NCBI RefSeq assembly: GCF_020982545.1
Contig: NZ_JAJKLK010000001.1
Coordinates: forward strand, 1,302,001 to 1,366,000
Direction: 5' to 3'
DNA: 64,000 nucleotides
DNA from: Streptomyces sp. MNU76
Lineage (GTDB): Bacteria; Actinomycetota; Actinomycetes; Streptomycetales; Streptomycetaceae
Shown piece after piece: positions 6,928 to 15,045 of this stretch; the first letter of the stretch is position 1; each line of letters starts with the position of its first letter. Below the pieces are notes generated by a model. It saw only the letters and a program-made list of their open reading frames with translations, was not told the DNA's origin and made no database searches. A program made the position numbers and the translations under genes.

Positions 6928-9012
6928 TCACAGACTCAACTCCGGGTGCAACCGGTCCAGGGTCCACACCTGCTTGCGGCGGGCCGACAGCGCGCTCAGC
7001 GCGAGGGCGCCGACGGTGAAGGCCACGAGCACCGCGCACGCCTGCCACACCGGGCCCAGACCGCCGCCCGTGATCAACCGCCTGAGGGCGTCCACGACAT
7101 GGCTCATCGGCAGGAAGGGGTGCACCGCGTTGAAGAAGTCGGGGCTGGTCTGCACGGGGTAGGTGCCGCCCGCGGACGTCAACTGGAGCATCAGGAAGGC
7201 GAGGACGAGGATCCGGCCCGCCGCCCCGAAGCGCGCGTTGAGCCACTGCACGATCGCCGCGAAGCACGCCGTCACCAGGAACAGGAAGCCCACCGTCCCG
7301 GCCGCCCGTGCCATTTGCAGGCCGACCGCCCAGTGCAGCACCGCCATCAGCGCGACCGTCTGCAGCACACCCAGCGCCGCCACCGGCAGCCAGCCCGCCA
7401 GCGCGATCCGCCACGCCGAGGCACCCGCCGCGAGGGCTCGCCGGTTGAGCGGCTGGATCAGCATGTACGCCACCATCGCGCCCACCCACAGGGAGAGCGG
7501 GATGAAGTACGGGGCGAAGCCGGTGCCGTAGTTGGGCGCCTTGTGCAGGTCCCTGGTGGCCAACTGCACGGGATCGGCCATCACTTCGGTGCGCTGGTCG
7601 CGGTCCCGCTCGTCGTAGTCGGGGATCCGCTCGGCCCCCTCGTGCAGACCGCCCGCGAGCTTGCCGGAGCCGTCGGCCAGCTTGTACATGCCGCCCTTGA
7701 GGTCGACCGCGCCCGTCTTCAGATCGCCGACGCCGGTGTCGAGGTGCTCCGCGCCGGTCCTGGCCGTGCCGAGGCCGGTGTGCAGCGTCTTGGCCCCCTT
7801 GGCGACCTTCGTGGCGCCCTTGTCGAGCGCGTCGATCTTGGCGACGGCGTTGTCGAGGTCGGTGGAGAGGGTGGGCGCCGCCTTCGCGAGGGCGCGGGCC
7901 TGCTTCTCCAGGTTCCGCAGGTCCTTGTCGAAGGCCTTCATGTCACCGTCGTAGTTCTTGACCACGGTGTCGACGTCCTCGGCGAGCGTGGCCGCCTCCG
8001 CCGCCGCGTCCTTCGCCTTCTTCAGGTCCGCACAGGCCGCATCGGGCAGGACGGCCTTCTCGCAGCGGCGCTCGTGGACGTCGTCCAGGGTGTCGGAGGC
8101 GGTTCGGATGCCGGTGGCGGCGGCCGGCGCGGTCTTCACGAACGCGTCGAGGTGCCCCCGGATCGTGGCCGCCGAGTCGGCGACCAGGGTGGCGGTGTCG
8201 GCGATCGTGTCGCCGTTCTCGTTCAGGAAGGGCCGCACCTGGTCGGCCGCGGCGCCCACCTTGTCGGCGAGCTTCCCGGTGCCGTCCGCGACCTGCTGGG
8301 CACCGTCCTCCAGATCGCCCGCGCCCTCGTCCAGGTCCTTCAGCCCGCCGGACAGCTTGCCGCTGCCCTCCTTGGCCGTCCGCAGCCCGTCCGCGAGGTC
8401 CTTGGAGCCCTGCTCCGCCTTGTCGATACCGCCCTTGAGGTCGTCGGCGCCGTCCGCCGCCTTCTCGGTCCTGCCGTGGATGTCCGAGAACGAGATGAAG
8501 ATCCGGTCCAGGAACGACCGCGAGGCCTTCGTCGACGCCGCCGTCCGCACCTCCGAGAACACCGTCCGGGAGATCTGGCCGACGATGTAGTTGTTCGCGT
8601 CGTTCGTCCGCACCTGGAGGGCACCCGTCTCCGGCACGTCCCCCGAACTGGACGCGATCCGCTCGCTGAAGTCCTTCGGCATGGTCAGCGACAGGTAGTA
8701 CGTGCCGTCCTCGACGCCCGCGCGGGCCTCGGCGGCGCTCACCCGGTGCCACTCGAAGGTGTCGCTGTCCCGCAGCCCCTTGGCGATGTCGTCGCCCGCG
8801 GTCAGCCGCTGCTTGCCGACCGACGCGCCCCGGTCGTCGTTGACCAGCGCCACGGGGATGCGGTCCAGGCGGCCGTACGGGTCCCAGAAGGACCACAGGT
8901 ACAGGGCGCCGTACAGCAGCGGCAGCAGCAGGAGCGAGACCAGCGCGGCGCGCGGCAGCTTCCCCCGGCCGAACCGCCTGAGCTCAAGCGCGGCCAGTTT
9001 CGGCGAGCGCAT
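6928..9012 (-). CDS. YhgE/Pip-type ABC-2 membrane protein
   Basis: 694 residues. One N-terminal membrane helix (AALVSLLLLPLLYGALYLW, ~22-40) is followed by a ~430-residue extracytoplasmic region and five to six C-terminal helices (FIPLSLWVGAMVAYMLI to CAVLVAFTVGALALSAL), the YhgE/Pip layout related to phage-infection protein and ABC-2 permeases. The outer region carries repeated LxxGxxxLxxG units (DLADGLRTAKEGSGKLSGGL, LHTGLGTARTGAEHLDTGV), typical of the family's coiled-coil stalk. It overlaps the upstream ATPase gene by 29 bases, so the two are translationally linked. Role: probably export of an unknown substrate. The TetR gene follows. Confidence 0.88.
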   Translation of the reverse strand: MRSPKLAALELRRFGRGKLPRAALVSLLLLPLLYGALYLWSFWDPYGRLDRIPVALVNDDRGASVGKQRLTAGDDIAKGLRDSDTFEWHRVSAAEARAGVEDGTYYLSLTMPKDFSERIASSSGDVPETGALQVRTNDANNYIVGQISRTVFSEVRTAASTKASRSFLDRIFISFSDIHGRTEKAADGADDLKGGIDKAEQGSKDLADGLRTAKEGSGKLSGGLKDLDEGAGDLEDGAQQVADGTGKLADKVGAAADQVRPFLNENGDTIADTATLVADSAATIRGHLDAFVKTAPAAATGIRTASDTLDDVHERRCEKAVLPDAACADLKKAKDAAAEAATLAEDVDTVVKNYDGDMKAFDKDLRNLEKQARALAKAAPTLSTDLDNAVAKIDALDKGATKVAKGAKTLHTGLGTARTGAEHLDTGVGDLKTGAVDLKGGMYKLADGSGKLAGGLHEGAERIPDYDERDRDQRTEVMADPVQLATRDLHKAPNYGTGFAPYFIPLSLWVGAMVAYMLIQPLNRRALAAGASAWRIALAGWLPVAALGVLQTVALMAVLHWAVGLQMARAAGTVGFLFLVTACFAAIVQWLNARFGAAGRILVLAFLMLQLTSAGGTYPVQTSPDFFNAVHPFLPMSHVVDALRRLITGGGLGPVWQACAVLVAFTVGALALSALSARRKQVWTLDRLHPELSL

Positions 9013-9907
9013 CGGCCGTCTCCTCGTCGTCGGATGTGTTGTCGGATGTGTTGTCGTCGGCGGTCTCGCGACCGCTGTTCCGGTGGTCGCCGCTCCGGCT
9101 GCCGGATCGCTCGTCCTGCTCGTCCTCGGAGCCTTCGTCGTCGGTGCGCTCTTCTCCGGGACTCTCGTCGCTCCTCGGTTCCCCGGGCGTCGTCGAGACC
9201 ACTACCGCGCCCTTCGGGGCCTCGCTGCACACCGCCACGACCGTGAGTCCGGAATCGGTGAGGGACGTCAACAGGGCCCACATCTCCGTCCGTTCGGCGT
9301 CGGAGAGCTTCAGGTCGGTGTCGTCGACGCCGAGCAGCCGGGGCCGGCCGACGAGGGCGAGGGCGACCGACAGGCGCAGGGCCTCCATCCGGTCGAGGTC
9401 GCGCACGGCCGTCCGGGAACCCTTGGGGAGCGCCTCGCGGTCGAGCCCGGCGGCGGTCGTGGCGGCCTCGATCCGGTCCTTCAGCTCGGCGTCGCGATCG
9501 GCCCGGGAGCGCAGCAGCCCGCGCAGGGTGCCGTCGAAGCGCCGCTGCATCAGCGCCCGTTCACGCAGGTGCTCTCCGACGGTCAGGGCCGGGTCGAGGT
9601 CCGTCACCCCGGGGACGTGGGCGAGGGCGCTGACGCGGCGCACGGCCGCCATGCGCTTCGGCAGGTGCAGGGAGCCGACCGTGGCCCGGCCCTCGCTCGG
9701 CTTCATCCGGCCGGTGAGCGCGAGCAGCAGACACGTCCGCCCCGACCCGGACGGCCCCGCGAGCGCGACCAGCGAGCCGGCCTCCGCGTCGAACCCGACG
9801 CCCCGGAAGGCCCAACCGCGCGGCCCCTCGAGCCCGAACCCCTCCGCGCCGACGGCGACACCGCGGGCCGCCCTCCGCCCGGGGCCCGCTTCCCCTGCCT
9901 CTGCCAT
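8984..9907 (-). CDS. Degenerate ABC-type ATP-binding protein partnered with YhgE
   Basis: 307 residues from ATG 9907; the longer frame to 10015 runs across the operator and is rejected. The ABC fold is recognisable, but key residues depart from consensus. Walker A reads GPSGSGRT, with Arg in place of the invariant Lys. The LSGGQ signature is absent (RDLDRMEALRLSVALALVGR in its place). Walker B is RLLGVDDTD. The last ~60 residues are an acidic, disordered tail (EERTDDEGSEDEQDE) containing DNTSDNTS from two tandem 12-base repeats at 9029-9052. It is first in the operon with YhgE and TetR. It may bind but not hydrolyse ATP efficiently; inference. Confidence 0.85.
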   Translation of the reverse strand: MAEAGEAGPGRRAARGVAVGAEGFGLEGPRGWAFRGVGFDAEAGSLVALAGPSGSGRTCLLLALTGRMKPSEGRATVGSLHLPKRMAAVRRVSALAHVPGVTDLDPALTVGEHLRERALMQRRFDGTLRGLLRSRADRDAELKDRIEAATTAAGLDREALPKGSRTAVRDLDRMEALRLSVALALVGRPRLLGVDDTDLKLSDAERTEMWALLTSLTDSGLTVVAVCSEAPKGAVVVSTTPGEPRSDESPGEERTDDEGSEDEQDERSGSRSGDHRNSGRETADDNTSDNTSDDEETADALAETGRA

Positions 9908-9936
9908 GCCCCGGAACCCCTCTGCCCTGGCTTTGA

Positions 9937-9950
9937 ACTGACTGGTCAGT
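9937..9950. promoter_or_regulatory. Probable TetR operator
   Basis: Perfect palindrome ACTGACTGGTCAGT, 29 bases upstream of the ABC-ATPase ATG. The TGACnnGTCA core is common for TetR-family regulators. The tetR gene at the operon's end is the natural candidate. Confidence 0.65.
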
Positions 9951-10002
9951 GCAAAAACTACTCCGAACCTTTGAACGAAGCAAAAGCGCAGGTCAGAACG
10001 GA

Positions 10003-10025
10003 TTGTCAGTGGCATACCTCACGAT
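10003..10025 (+). promoter_or_regulatory. DNA-damage (RecA-NDp/PafBC-type) promoter candidate
   Basis: TTGTCAGTG, 8 bases, CACGAT. The known actinobacterial LexA-independent damage promoter is TTGTCRGTG-N8-TANNNT. The upstream box is a perfect match and the spacing is exact; only the first base of the -10 is off. Start of transcription would be about 10032, giving a ~50-base leader to the HEPN gene at 10084. Confidence 0.55.
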
Positions 10026-10083
10026 GGGCACATACGGCACCTCGCGACAGAGCGTGCCGTCCGCAGACGACAGGAGGTTCGTC

Positions 10084-10623
10084 ATGGCCAGCTACCACGC
10101 AGCAGCCGCCAACCGGCGCCGCGCCACCGGCCCTGCCCCCTCACTGACCGGCCCGGCGAGCGACGTGCACCCCGTGCTGCGCCGGGCGACGGCCCCGCCC
10201 GCCGCCCTCGACCTGCTGGCCCAGGCCCGCTCCGGACTCGACGAGGCGTCCGGACTCCGCACGCCCAACGAGCGGTACGCCACCGCTCACCTCGCGGCCC
10301 TGCGCACCGCCGCCGCGGTGCTCGCCGCCCGGGGTCGCCCCGAACCCACCCCGAAGCGCCGGGCCAAGATCCGGAGCGCCTGGGAAGTGCTCCCCGAGAT
10401 AGCGCCCGAACTCGCCGAGTGGAGTGCGCTGTTCGCCTCCGGCGCCGCCCGCCGTGCCCGCGCGGAGGCGGGCATCCAGGGCGCGGCGAGCGTCCGCGAC
10501 GCCGACGACCTCATACGCGACGTGGCGATGTTCCTGCGCCTGGTCGAGCGGATGCTGGTGCTCCAGCCGGTGCTGCCCCAACCCCGGCAGGACAGCGGCC
10601 CGGAGGTCCCGGACGCGGGCTGA
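10084..10623 (+). CDS. SAV_6107-type HEPN domain protein
   Basis: 179 residues from ATG 10084 behind a strong AGGAGG at 10072-10077. After a ~35-residue basic disordered leader, the protein is all helical and matches the SAV_6107 HEPN family. It carries the HEPN RNase motif R-x4-H as R64-YATA-H69, inside LRTPNERYATAHLAALRTAA. HEPN proteins are often RNases in toxin or defence systems, but the role of this chromosomal actinobacterial family is not established. The gene is divergent from the ABC operon and has a DNA-damage-type promoter. A longer frame begins at 9949 but without a ribosome site. Confidence 0.85.
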   Translation: MASYHAAAANRRRATGPAPSLTGPASDVHPVLRRATAPPAALDLLAQARSGLDEASGLRTPNERYATAHLAALRTAAAVLAARGRPEPTPKRRAKIRSAWEVLPEIAPELAEWSALFASGAARRARAEAGIQGAASVRDADDLIRDVAMFLRLVERMLVLQPVLPQPRQDSGPEVPDAG

Positions 10624-10754
10624 GCGACCGTCCCGGCGCCGCCCATTAGGGTTGGGGTCACCAGCACCCTCCGTCACGGCCACCGGCCCGACGGAGACGC
10701 AAGCCCATCGCTCCGCCGCACACCAGGCGGTGCCGCGCCGAGGAGTCAACTGCC

Positions 10755-11525
10755 GTGTCGGACCCGATGCGACCCCGCGCCTCTCTCCGTACCGCCGTGG
10801 TCTGGGAGGTCCTCCAGGACGCCCTCGACCGCCGGGTGAAGGCGACGGGGCGTGAGTCGCTCGACGTACTGGACACCGGGGGCGGCAGCGGCAGGTTCGC
10901 GGTGCCCGCCGCCCGCCTGGGCCACCGGGTCACCGTCGTCGACCCCAGCCCGAACGCGCTGTTCGCGCTGGAGCGGAGGGCCGCCGAGGCCGGCGTCGCC
11001 GACCGTGTCCGGGGCGTCCAGGGCGACGCCCACGGCCTCTTCGACGTCGTGGAGCGCGGTGGGTACGACGCCGTGCTCTGCCACGGCGTCCTGGAGTACG
11101 TGGACGACCCCGCCGAGGGCATCGGCAACGCGGTGGCCGCGCTGCGCCCCGAGGGCGTCCTCAGCCTGCTGGCCGCCGGCCTCGGCGGCGCCGTCCTCGC
11201 CCGCGCCCTCGCCGGGCACTTCAAGGAGGCGCGGCAGGCGCTCGCCGACCCGAACGGACGCTGGGGCGAGGGTGATCCGGTTCCCCATCGCTTCACCGCC
11301 GAACAGCTCACCGGGCTCGTCGAGGGCGCGGGCCTCCGGGTCGCCGCCGTGCACGGCGTCCGGGTCTTCGCCGATCTCGTCCCCGGGGTGCTCGTCGACA
11401 CCGAGCCCGGCGCCCTGGACGCCCTGCTCCAGCTGGAGGCGGCGGCCGCCGAGCTGCCCGCCTTCCACTCCGTGGCCACCCAACTTCATGTGCTGGGTGA
11501 GACGCGAGGGGCCGCCGAGTCCTGA
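10755..11525 (+). CDS. SAM-dependent class I methyltransferase
   Basis: 256 residues, GTG start with AGGAG 9 bases upstream. Rossmann methyltransferase motifs: motif I VLDTGGGSGRFAVPAA (~38-53), acidic loop VTVVDPSPNALFALE (~58-72), motif II region GDAHGLFDVVERGGYDAVLC, then HGVLEYVDDPAEGI and LRPEGVLSLL (post-I/motif III). The overall pattern (GGHFKEAR-like stretch, WGEGDPVPHRFTAEQL) resembles CmoM/SmtA-type tRNA or small-molecule methyltransferases; substrate unassigned. It follows the HEPN gene by 131 bases on the same strand. Confidence 0.88.
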   Translation: MSDPMRPRASLRTAVVWEVLQDALDRRVKATGRESLDVLDTGGGSGRFAVPAARLGHRVTVVDPSPNALFALERRAAEAGVADRVRGVQGDAHGLFDVVERGGYDAVLCHGVLEYVDDPAEGIGNAVAALRPEGVLSLLAAGLGGAVLARALAGHFKEARQALADPNGRWGEGDPVPHRFTAEQLTGLVEGAGLRVAAVHGVRVFADLVPGVLVDTEPGALDALLQLEAAAAELPAFHSVATQLHVLGETRGAAES

Positions 11526-11734
11526 GCCGTCTCCCGCGGCGGACGAGCCTGCCCCGCTGATCAGGGGCTCGGCGGCGGATGGAGTACGCCACAGGCCCCC
11601 CGATCGGGCGCTCGGAGCCGTATGATCGAGGGAGACCGTTCCGGCATGACGGGCCGTTCGCTGGGGAATTCACACCTCAGCGAGTCGGGGTGCCATGGCG
11701 GGTTCCGGTTGGCGAATTGGCGTAGAGGGGCGGG

Positions 11735-11763
11735 TTTCAAGGGGGCGATTCCCTGCCTATCCT
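11735..11763 (+). promoter_or_regulatory. Candidate promoter of the DUF3040 gene
   Basis: TTTCAA, 17 bases, TATCCT, 50 bases before the GTG at 11814. A second -10-like TATGAT lies at 11621-11626 without a clear -35. The rest of the 288-base gap (11526-11813) shows nothing else I can support. Confidence 0.35.
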
Positions 11764-11813
11764 GAAGAGGACCCCCCGGGTCGCCCCGGCGACCGCACGA
11801 TGAGGAGGACTCC

Positions 11814-12215
11814 GTGCCGCTCTCAGAGCACGAGCAGCGCATGCTCGAGCAGATGGAGCGAGCGCTGTACGCCGAAGATCCCAAGTTCGCGTCAGCGCTT
11901 GAGGGAAGCGGGCTGCGTACGTACACCCGGCGGCGGGTCTACCAGGCGGTCGCGGGCTTTCTGGTGGGTATCGCGCTCCTCATGGCCGGAATGGTCGCAC
12001 AGCAGATCTGGGTCAGCGTGGTGGGATTCCTCGTCATGCTGGGCTGCGCCGTGCTCGCCGTCACCGGTTGGCGCAAGGCCCCCAAGCCGGGTGAACAGCC
12101 CGCCGGTGCCGCAGGCTCCGCCGGTGCGCGTCGGCAGACGCGACAGCGCCGCTCCATGATGGACCGAATCGAACAGCGCTGGCAGCGCCGTCGTGACGAG
12201 CAGGGCGGCCACTGA
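11814..12215 (+). CDS. DUF3040 small membrane protein
   Basis: 133 residues, GTG start with GAGGAGG at 11802-11808. The N-terminus PLSEHEQRMLEQMERALYAEDPKFASAL is the DUF3040 signature. Two membrane helices follow (VYQAVAGFLVGIALLMAGMV and WVSVVGFLVMLGCAVLAVTG), then a basic tail (RRQTRQRRSMMDRIEQRWQR). Found next to the division cluster in many actinobacteria; function unknown. It ends in a strong hairpin and is convergent with the transglutaminase operon. Confidence 0.9.
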   Translation: MPLSEHEQRMLEQMERALYAEDPKFASALEGSGLRTYTRRRVYQAVAGFLVGIALLMAGMVAQQIWVSVVGFLVMLGCAVLAVTGWRKAPKPGEQPAGAAGSAGARRQTRQRRSMMDRIEQRWQRRRDEQGGH

Positions 12216-12257
12216 GCCGGCCGAGACGCCGACCCGACAGCCACAGCTGAACACGGA

Positions 12258-12292
12258 CGAAGGGTGACCACCCCGGCGGCGGTCACCCTTCG
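12258..12292 (+). terminator. Hairpin terminator after the DUF3040 gene
   Basis: Perfect 12-bp inverted repeat CGAAGGGTGACC / GGTCACCCTTCG with an 11-base loop, 43 bases after the stop. Confidence 0.75.
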
Positions 12293-12454
12293 AGCATGCC
12301 CGCACGCGAACGCCCGCGCATCAGGGCACGCCCCTCAGGGGCTGCACGTGTGGGCACACCGGCCACAGCCGGGCCGGTCACCGAAAACCGGCGAACGCCC
12401 ACCGGCGATCGACCACCGGCCGCCGCCTTGCTGTCGCGACCCCCGGACGGACGA

Positions 12455-12498
12455 ACGGTCCTGTCCCCGCCGGGTTCGCCCGGCGGGGACAGGACCGT
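12455..12498. terminator. Very strong bidirectional hairpin
   Basis: Perfect 20-bp stem (12455-12474 with 12479-12498) closed by a 4-base TTCG loop, 13 bases downstream of the minus-strand transglutaminase operon stop. It should stop transcription from either side. Confidence 0.8.
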
Positions 12499-12510
12499 GA
12501 CGCGTCGGCG

Positions 12511-15045
12511 CTAGCCGTTCCGACTCGGTGTGGGGCGTCGCCACGGCAGGCGTGGCGTGGGGAGCCGGGACAGCAGCTCGTCCCTGGTGTCCGCCCAGCG
12601 GGCCGCGAGGGCCCACACCACCCGGACGGTCGAACGCGGCAGCAGCAGTGCCCGCAATCTGGTGCGGCGGCCCGCGTGAGCCCTGAGACCGGCCCCGACC
12701 TGGTGCGCGTCCCGGGCGAGACCCGCCGGAACCTGTGGACGCGGAGCGAAGAGGACCTGCTCCACCGCCGCCGCCACCCGGTGCACCGCCTCGGCGGCAG
12801 CCGGTTCCAGCTCCCCGAGCCGCACGATCCGCGCGGCGGCCTTGCGGGGCGTCTGCGACTCGTCGGGCGCGATCCCGTAGTCCCACGCCGTGTCGGCCAC
12901 CTCCTGCCAGGCGGCCAGCGCATGAGCCGCCGCGGCCTCCGTGCGGCCGTAGGAGGTGGCCCTGTCCGGCGGAGCCGGGGAGCCCGGCGCCTCGCTGCCC
13001 TCGTGGGTCACCTCCCGCGCGACGGCGGGCTCCTGGGTCCCCTTCGGCACCGCGCCCTGGTGCGCGCCCAGCCGCACGGACCGGACCCGCAGCCGCCACA
13101 GCATCGGCAGCAGCGGGATCGCCAGCACCAGAAGCGCTCCCGGGAGGATCAGCAGCGTCCAGGGCGAGAAGAACACCAGCCCCCAGAACGAGCGCTCCTC
13201 GTCGTCCGAACCCGGTACGGCCGCCGCCGACTCGGTCCCGCAGGCCCCCAGCTTCGCCTCCTGCGGCGTGCAGCTCTCGCTCGCCGACGGCTCGGCCGAG
13301 GGCGCCGTGGACGCCGACGACGAGGGACGGGGCACCTCGGGCAGCCCACCGGTGCCGGTGTCCTCGGGCACCGTGTACTCGGGCGTCGAACCCCGGTTGG
13401 GAGTGGGCTCGAAACGGGTCCAGCCCACGCCCTCGAAGTACAGCTCGGGCCAGGCGTGCGCGTCGCGCAGACCCACCGACATCGTGCCGTTCGTCTGCGG
13501 GGTGCCGGGGGTGAAGCCCACCGCCACCCGGGCCGGTATGCCCAGCGTGCGGGCCATGGACGCCATCGCGAAGGAGAAGTGGACGCAGAAGCCCTCCTTG
13601 TCCTCCAGGAACCGGGCTATCGCCCGGGCGCCCGTGCCCGACCGCACCTCCGTGTCGTAGGTGAACTCGCCGCTGAAGGCGAACCAGTCCTGGAGCTTCA
13701 CCGCGCGCTCGTAGTCGTTCTTCGCGCCCTCGGTGACATCCAGCGCCGTCCGCGCCACCACCGGCGGCAGCGAGGCCGGCACCTTGGTGTACTCCCGCCG
13801 CAGCGCCGGCGGCGGCTCCGGTGCCGAGGCCAGCTGCTCCGCCGTGGGCTCCACGATCAGGCTCTCGACCTTGTACTGGGCGCCCTTGGTGTCCTGGCCG
13901 TGGTCACCGACGAGGGTGCGCCCCACGGGCTCGTACCGCCAGTCGCCGTCGATGTCCACGTTGGTCACCGGGTACGGCATCGGCAGCCAGTTCTGCTCGT
14001 AGTCCTCCGACGCGACGATCCGGGTCTCGATCGACGTCCGCTTGACGTCGGAGGCGAGACCGATCGGGGTGCCGAAGTCGTCCGGGACCCCCGTGATGGA
14101 GCGCTCGGTCGGGGTCCACGAGGTCCCGTTGAAGTTGTCCAGGGAGACGATCCGCAGATACATCTCCTGCACGTTGTCGGTGTTGGTGCGGTACGACAGG
14201 ACCTGGCGGTCCTCGTCCACGTTCAGGCTGCCGCGCAGTTGCACCACCGGGTTCACCGCGGCGATCGTGCCGCCGCCACCGGAGCCACCGCCGAAACCGG
14301 CGCCCGTGCCGTCCAGGAGGCCCCCGTCGAGGGAGGGCAGCCCGAGCGGCACCACCAGGGCGATGCCCAGCGCGACCGCGCCGATGCGCCGCCCGGTGCG
14401 CACGGGCGCCACGGGGCCGCTCGCGGACTCCGGGCGCTGGGGACCCTGGGGCGCGCCGCCGAAGACCCTGCCCCACTGCGAGAGCCGGTCGCGGCTCTCG
14501 GTCAGGAGCAGCAGCAGATAACCGGCCGAGGCCAGCACGAACCACAGCCACGCGGCGCCGTCGGAGAGTCCCGCCGCGACCGAGTACAGCGCGAGCAGGG
14601 GGAGGCCGGCGGGGGCGGCGCTGCGGAACGTCACCGCGAGGGCGTCCACCAGCAGGCCTATCACCAGCACACCGCCGATGATCATCAGGCGGATGCCGTC
14701 GGTCAGCGGCGCCGGGATGGCGTACCGGCCGACGTCCTCGGCGCCGTTCTGCAGCAGCGTCGCGAAGTACTGGAAGGCCTCGGGGCCGGGGACGATCCCG
14801 GCCACCGCCCGCTCCCGGGCGAAGACCAGCGTCAGCATCATCAGGGTGACCAGGGCCTGGGCGGCCACGGTCAGCGGCCGGGCCAGCGGGACGCGCCGGG
14901 TGAGCGCTCCCACACCGGTCTGCACGCCCAGCATGAGCGCCGCCTGGATGATCCACGTCGCCGGGTCCACCAGCGGCAGCAGTGCGCACGCCGCCATGAT
15001 CGTGGCGGCCCAGGCGCACAGCGCCAGTCTCGCCCGCCCGCTCAT
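12511..15045 (-). CDS. TgpA-like membrane protein with transglutaminase-like domain
   Basis: 844 residues from ATG 15045, whose start overlaps the DUF58 stop by 4 bases. About six N-terminal helices (DUF3488/TgpA_N) are followed by an extracytoplasmic transglutaminase-like domain with Cys487 (EGFCVHFSFAMASMAR) and His530 (LRDAHAWPELYFEGVGW), the papain-like Cys/His pair. A Ser/Thr/Glu-rich linker, another helix (PWTLLILPGALLVLAIPLLP) and a cytoplasmic DUF4129 domain (AAAHALAAWQEVADTAWDYG) follow. The set moxR-DUF58-transglutaminase is widespread and may process or remodel envelope proteins; substrate unknown. A longer overlapping frame upstream is shadow. Confidence 0.92.
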   Translation of the reverse strand: MSGRARLALCAWAATIMAACALLPLVDPATWIIQAALMLGVQTGVGALTRRVPLARPLTVAAQALVTLMMLTLVFARERAVAGIVPGPEAFQYFATLLQNGAEDVGRYAIPAPLTDGIRLMIIGGVLVIGLLVDALAVTFRSAAPAGLPLLALYSVAAGLSDGAAWLWFVLASAGYLLLLLTESRDRLSQWGRVFGGAPQGPQRPESASGPVAPVRTGRRIGAVALGIALVVPLGLPSLDGGLLDGTGAGFGGGSGGGGTIAAVNPVVQLRGSLNVDEDRQVLSYRTNTDNVQEMYLRIVSLDNFNGTSWTPTERSITGVPDDFGTPIGLASDVKRTSIETRIVASEDYEQNWLPMPYPVTNVDIDGDWRYEPVGRTLVGDHGQDTKGAQYKVESLIVEPTAEQLASAPEPPPALRREYTKVPASLPPVVARTALDVTEGAKNDYERAVKLQDWFAFSGEFTYDTEVRSGTGARAIARFLEDKEGFCVHFSFAMASMARTLGIPARVAVGFTPGTPQTNGTMSVGLRDAHAWPELYFEGVGWTRFEPTPNRGSTPEYTVPEDTGTGGLPEVPRPSSSASTAPSAEPSASESCTPQEAKLGACGTESAAAVPGSDDEERSFWGLVFFSPWTLLILPGALLVLAIPLLPMLWRLRVRSVRLGAHQGAVPKGTQEPAVAREVTHEGSEAPGSPAPPDRATSYGRTEAAAAHALAAWQEVADTAWDYGIAPDESQTPRKAAARIVRLGELEPAAAEAVHRVAAAVEQVLFAPRPQVPAGLARDAHQVGAGLRAHAGRRTRLRALLLPRSTVRVVWALAARWADTRDELLSRLPTPRLPWRRPTPSRNG

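Noticed and set aside
6865..9246. 793-codon plus-strand frame
   Set aside because: Antisense to the YhgE gene; Arg/His-rich shadow composition.
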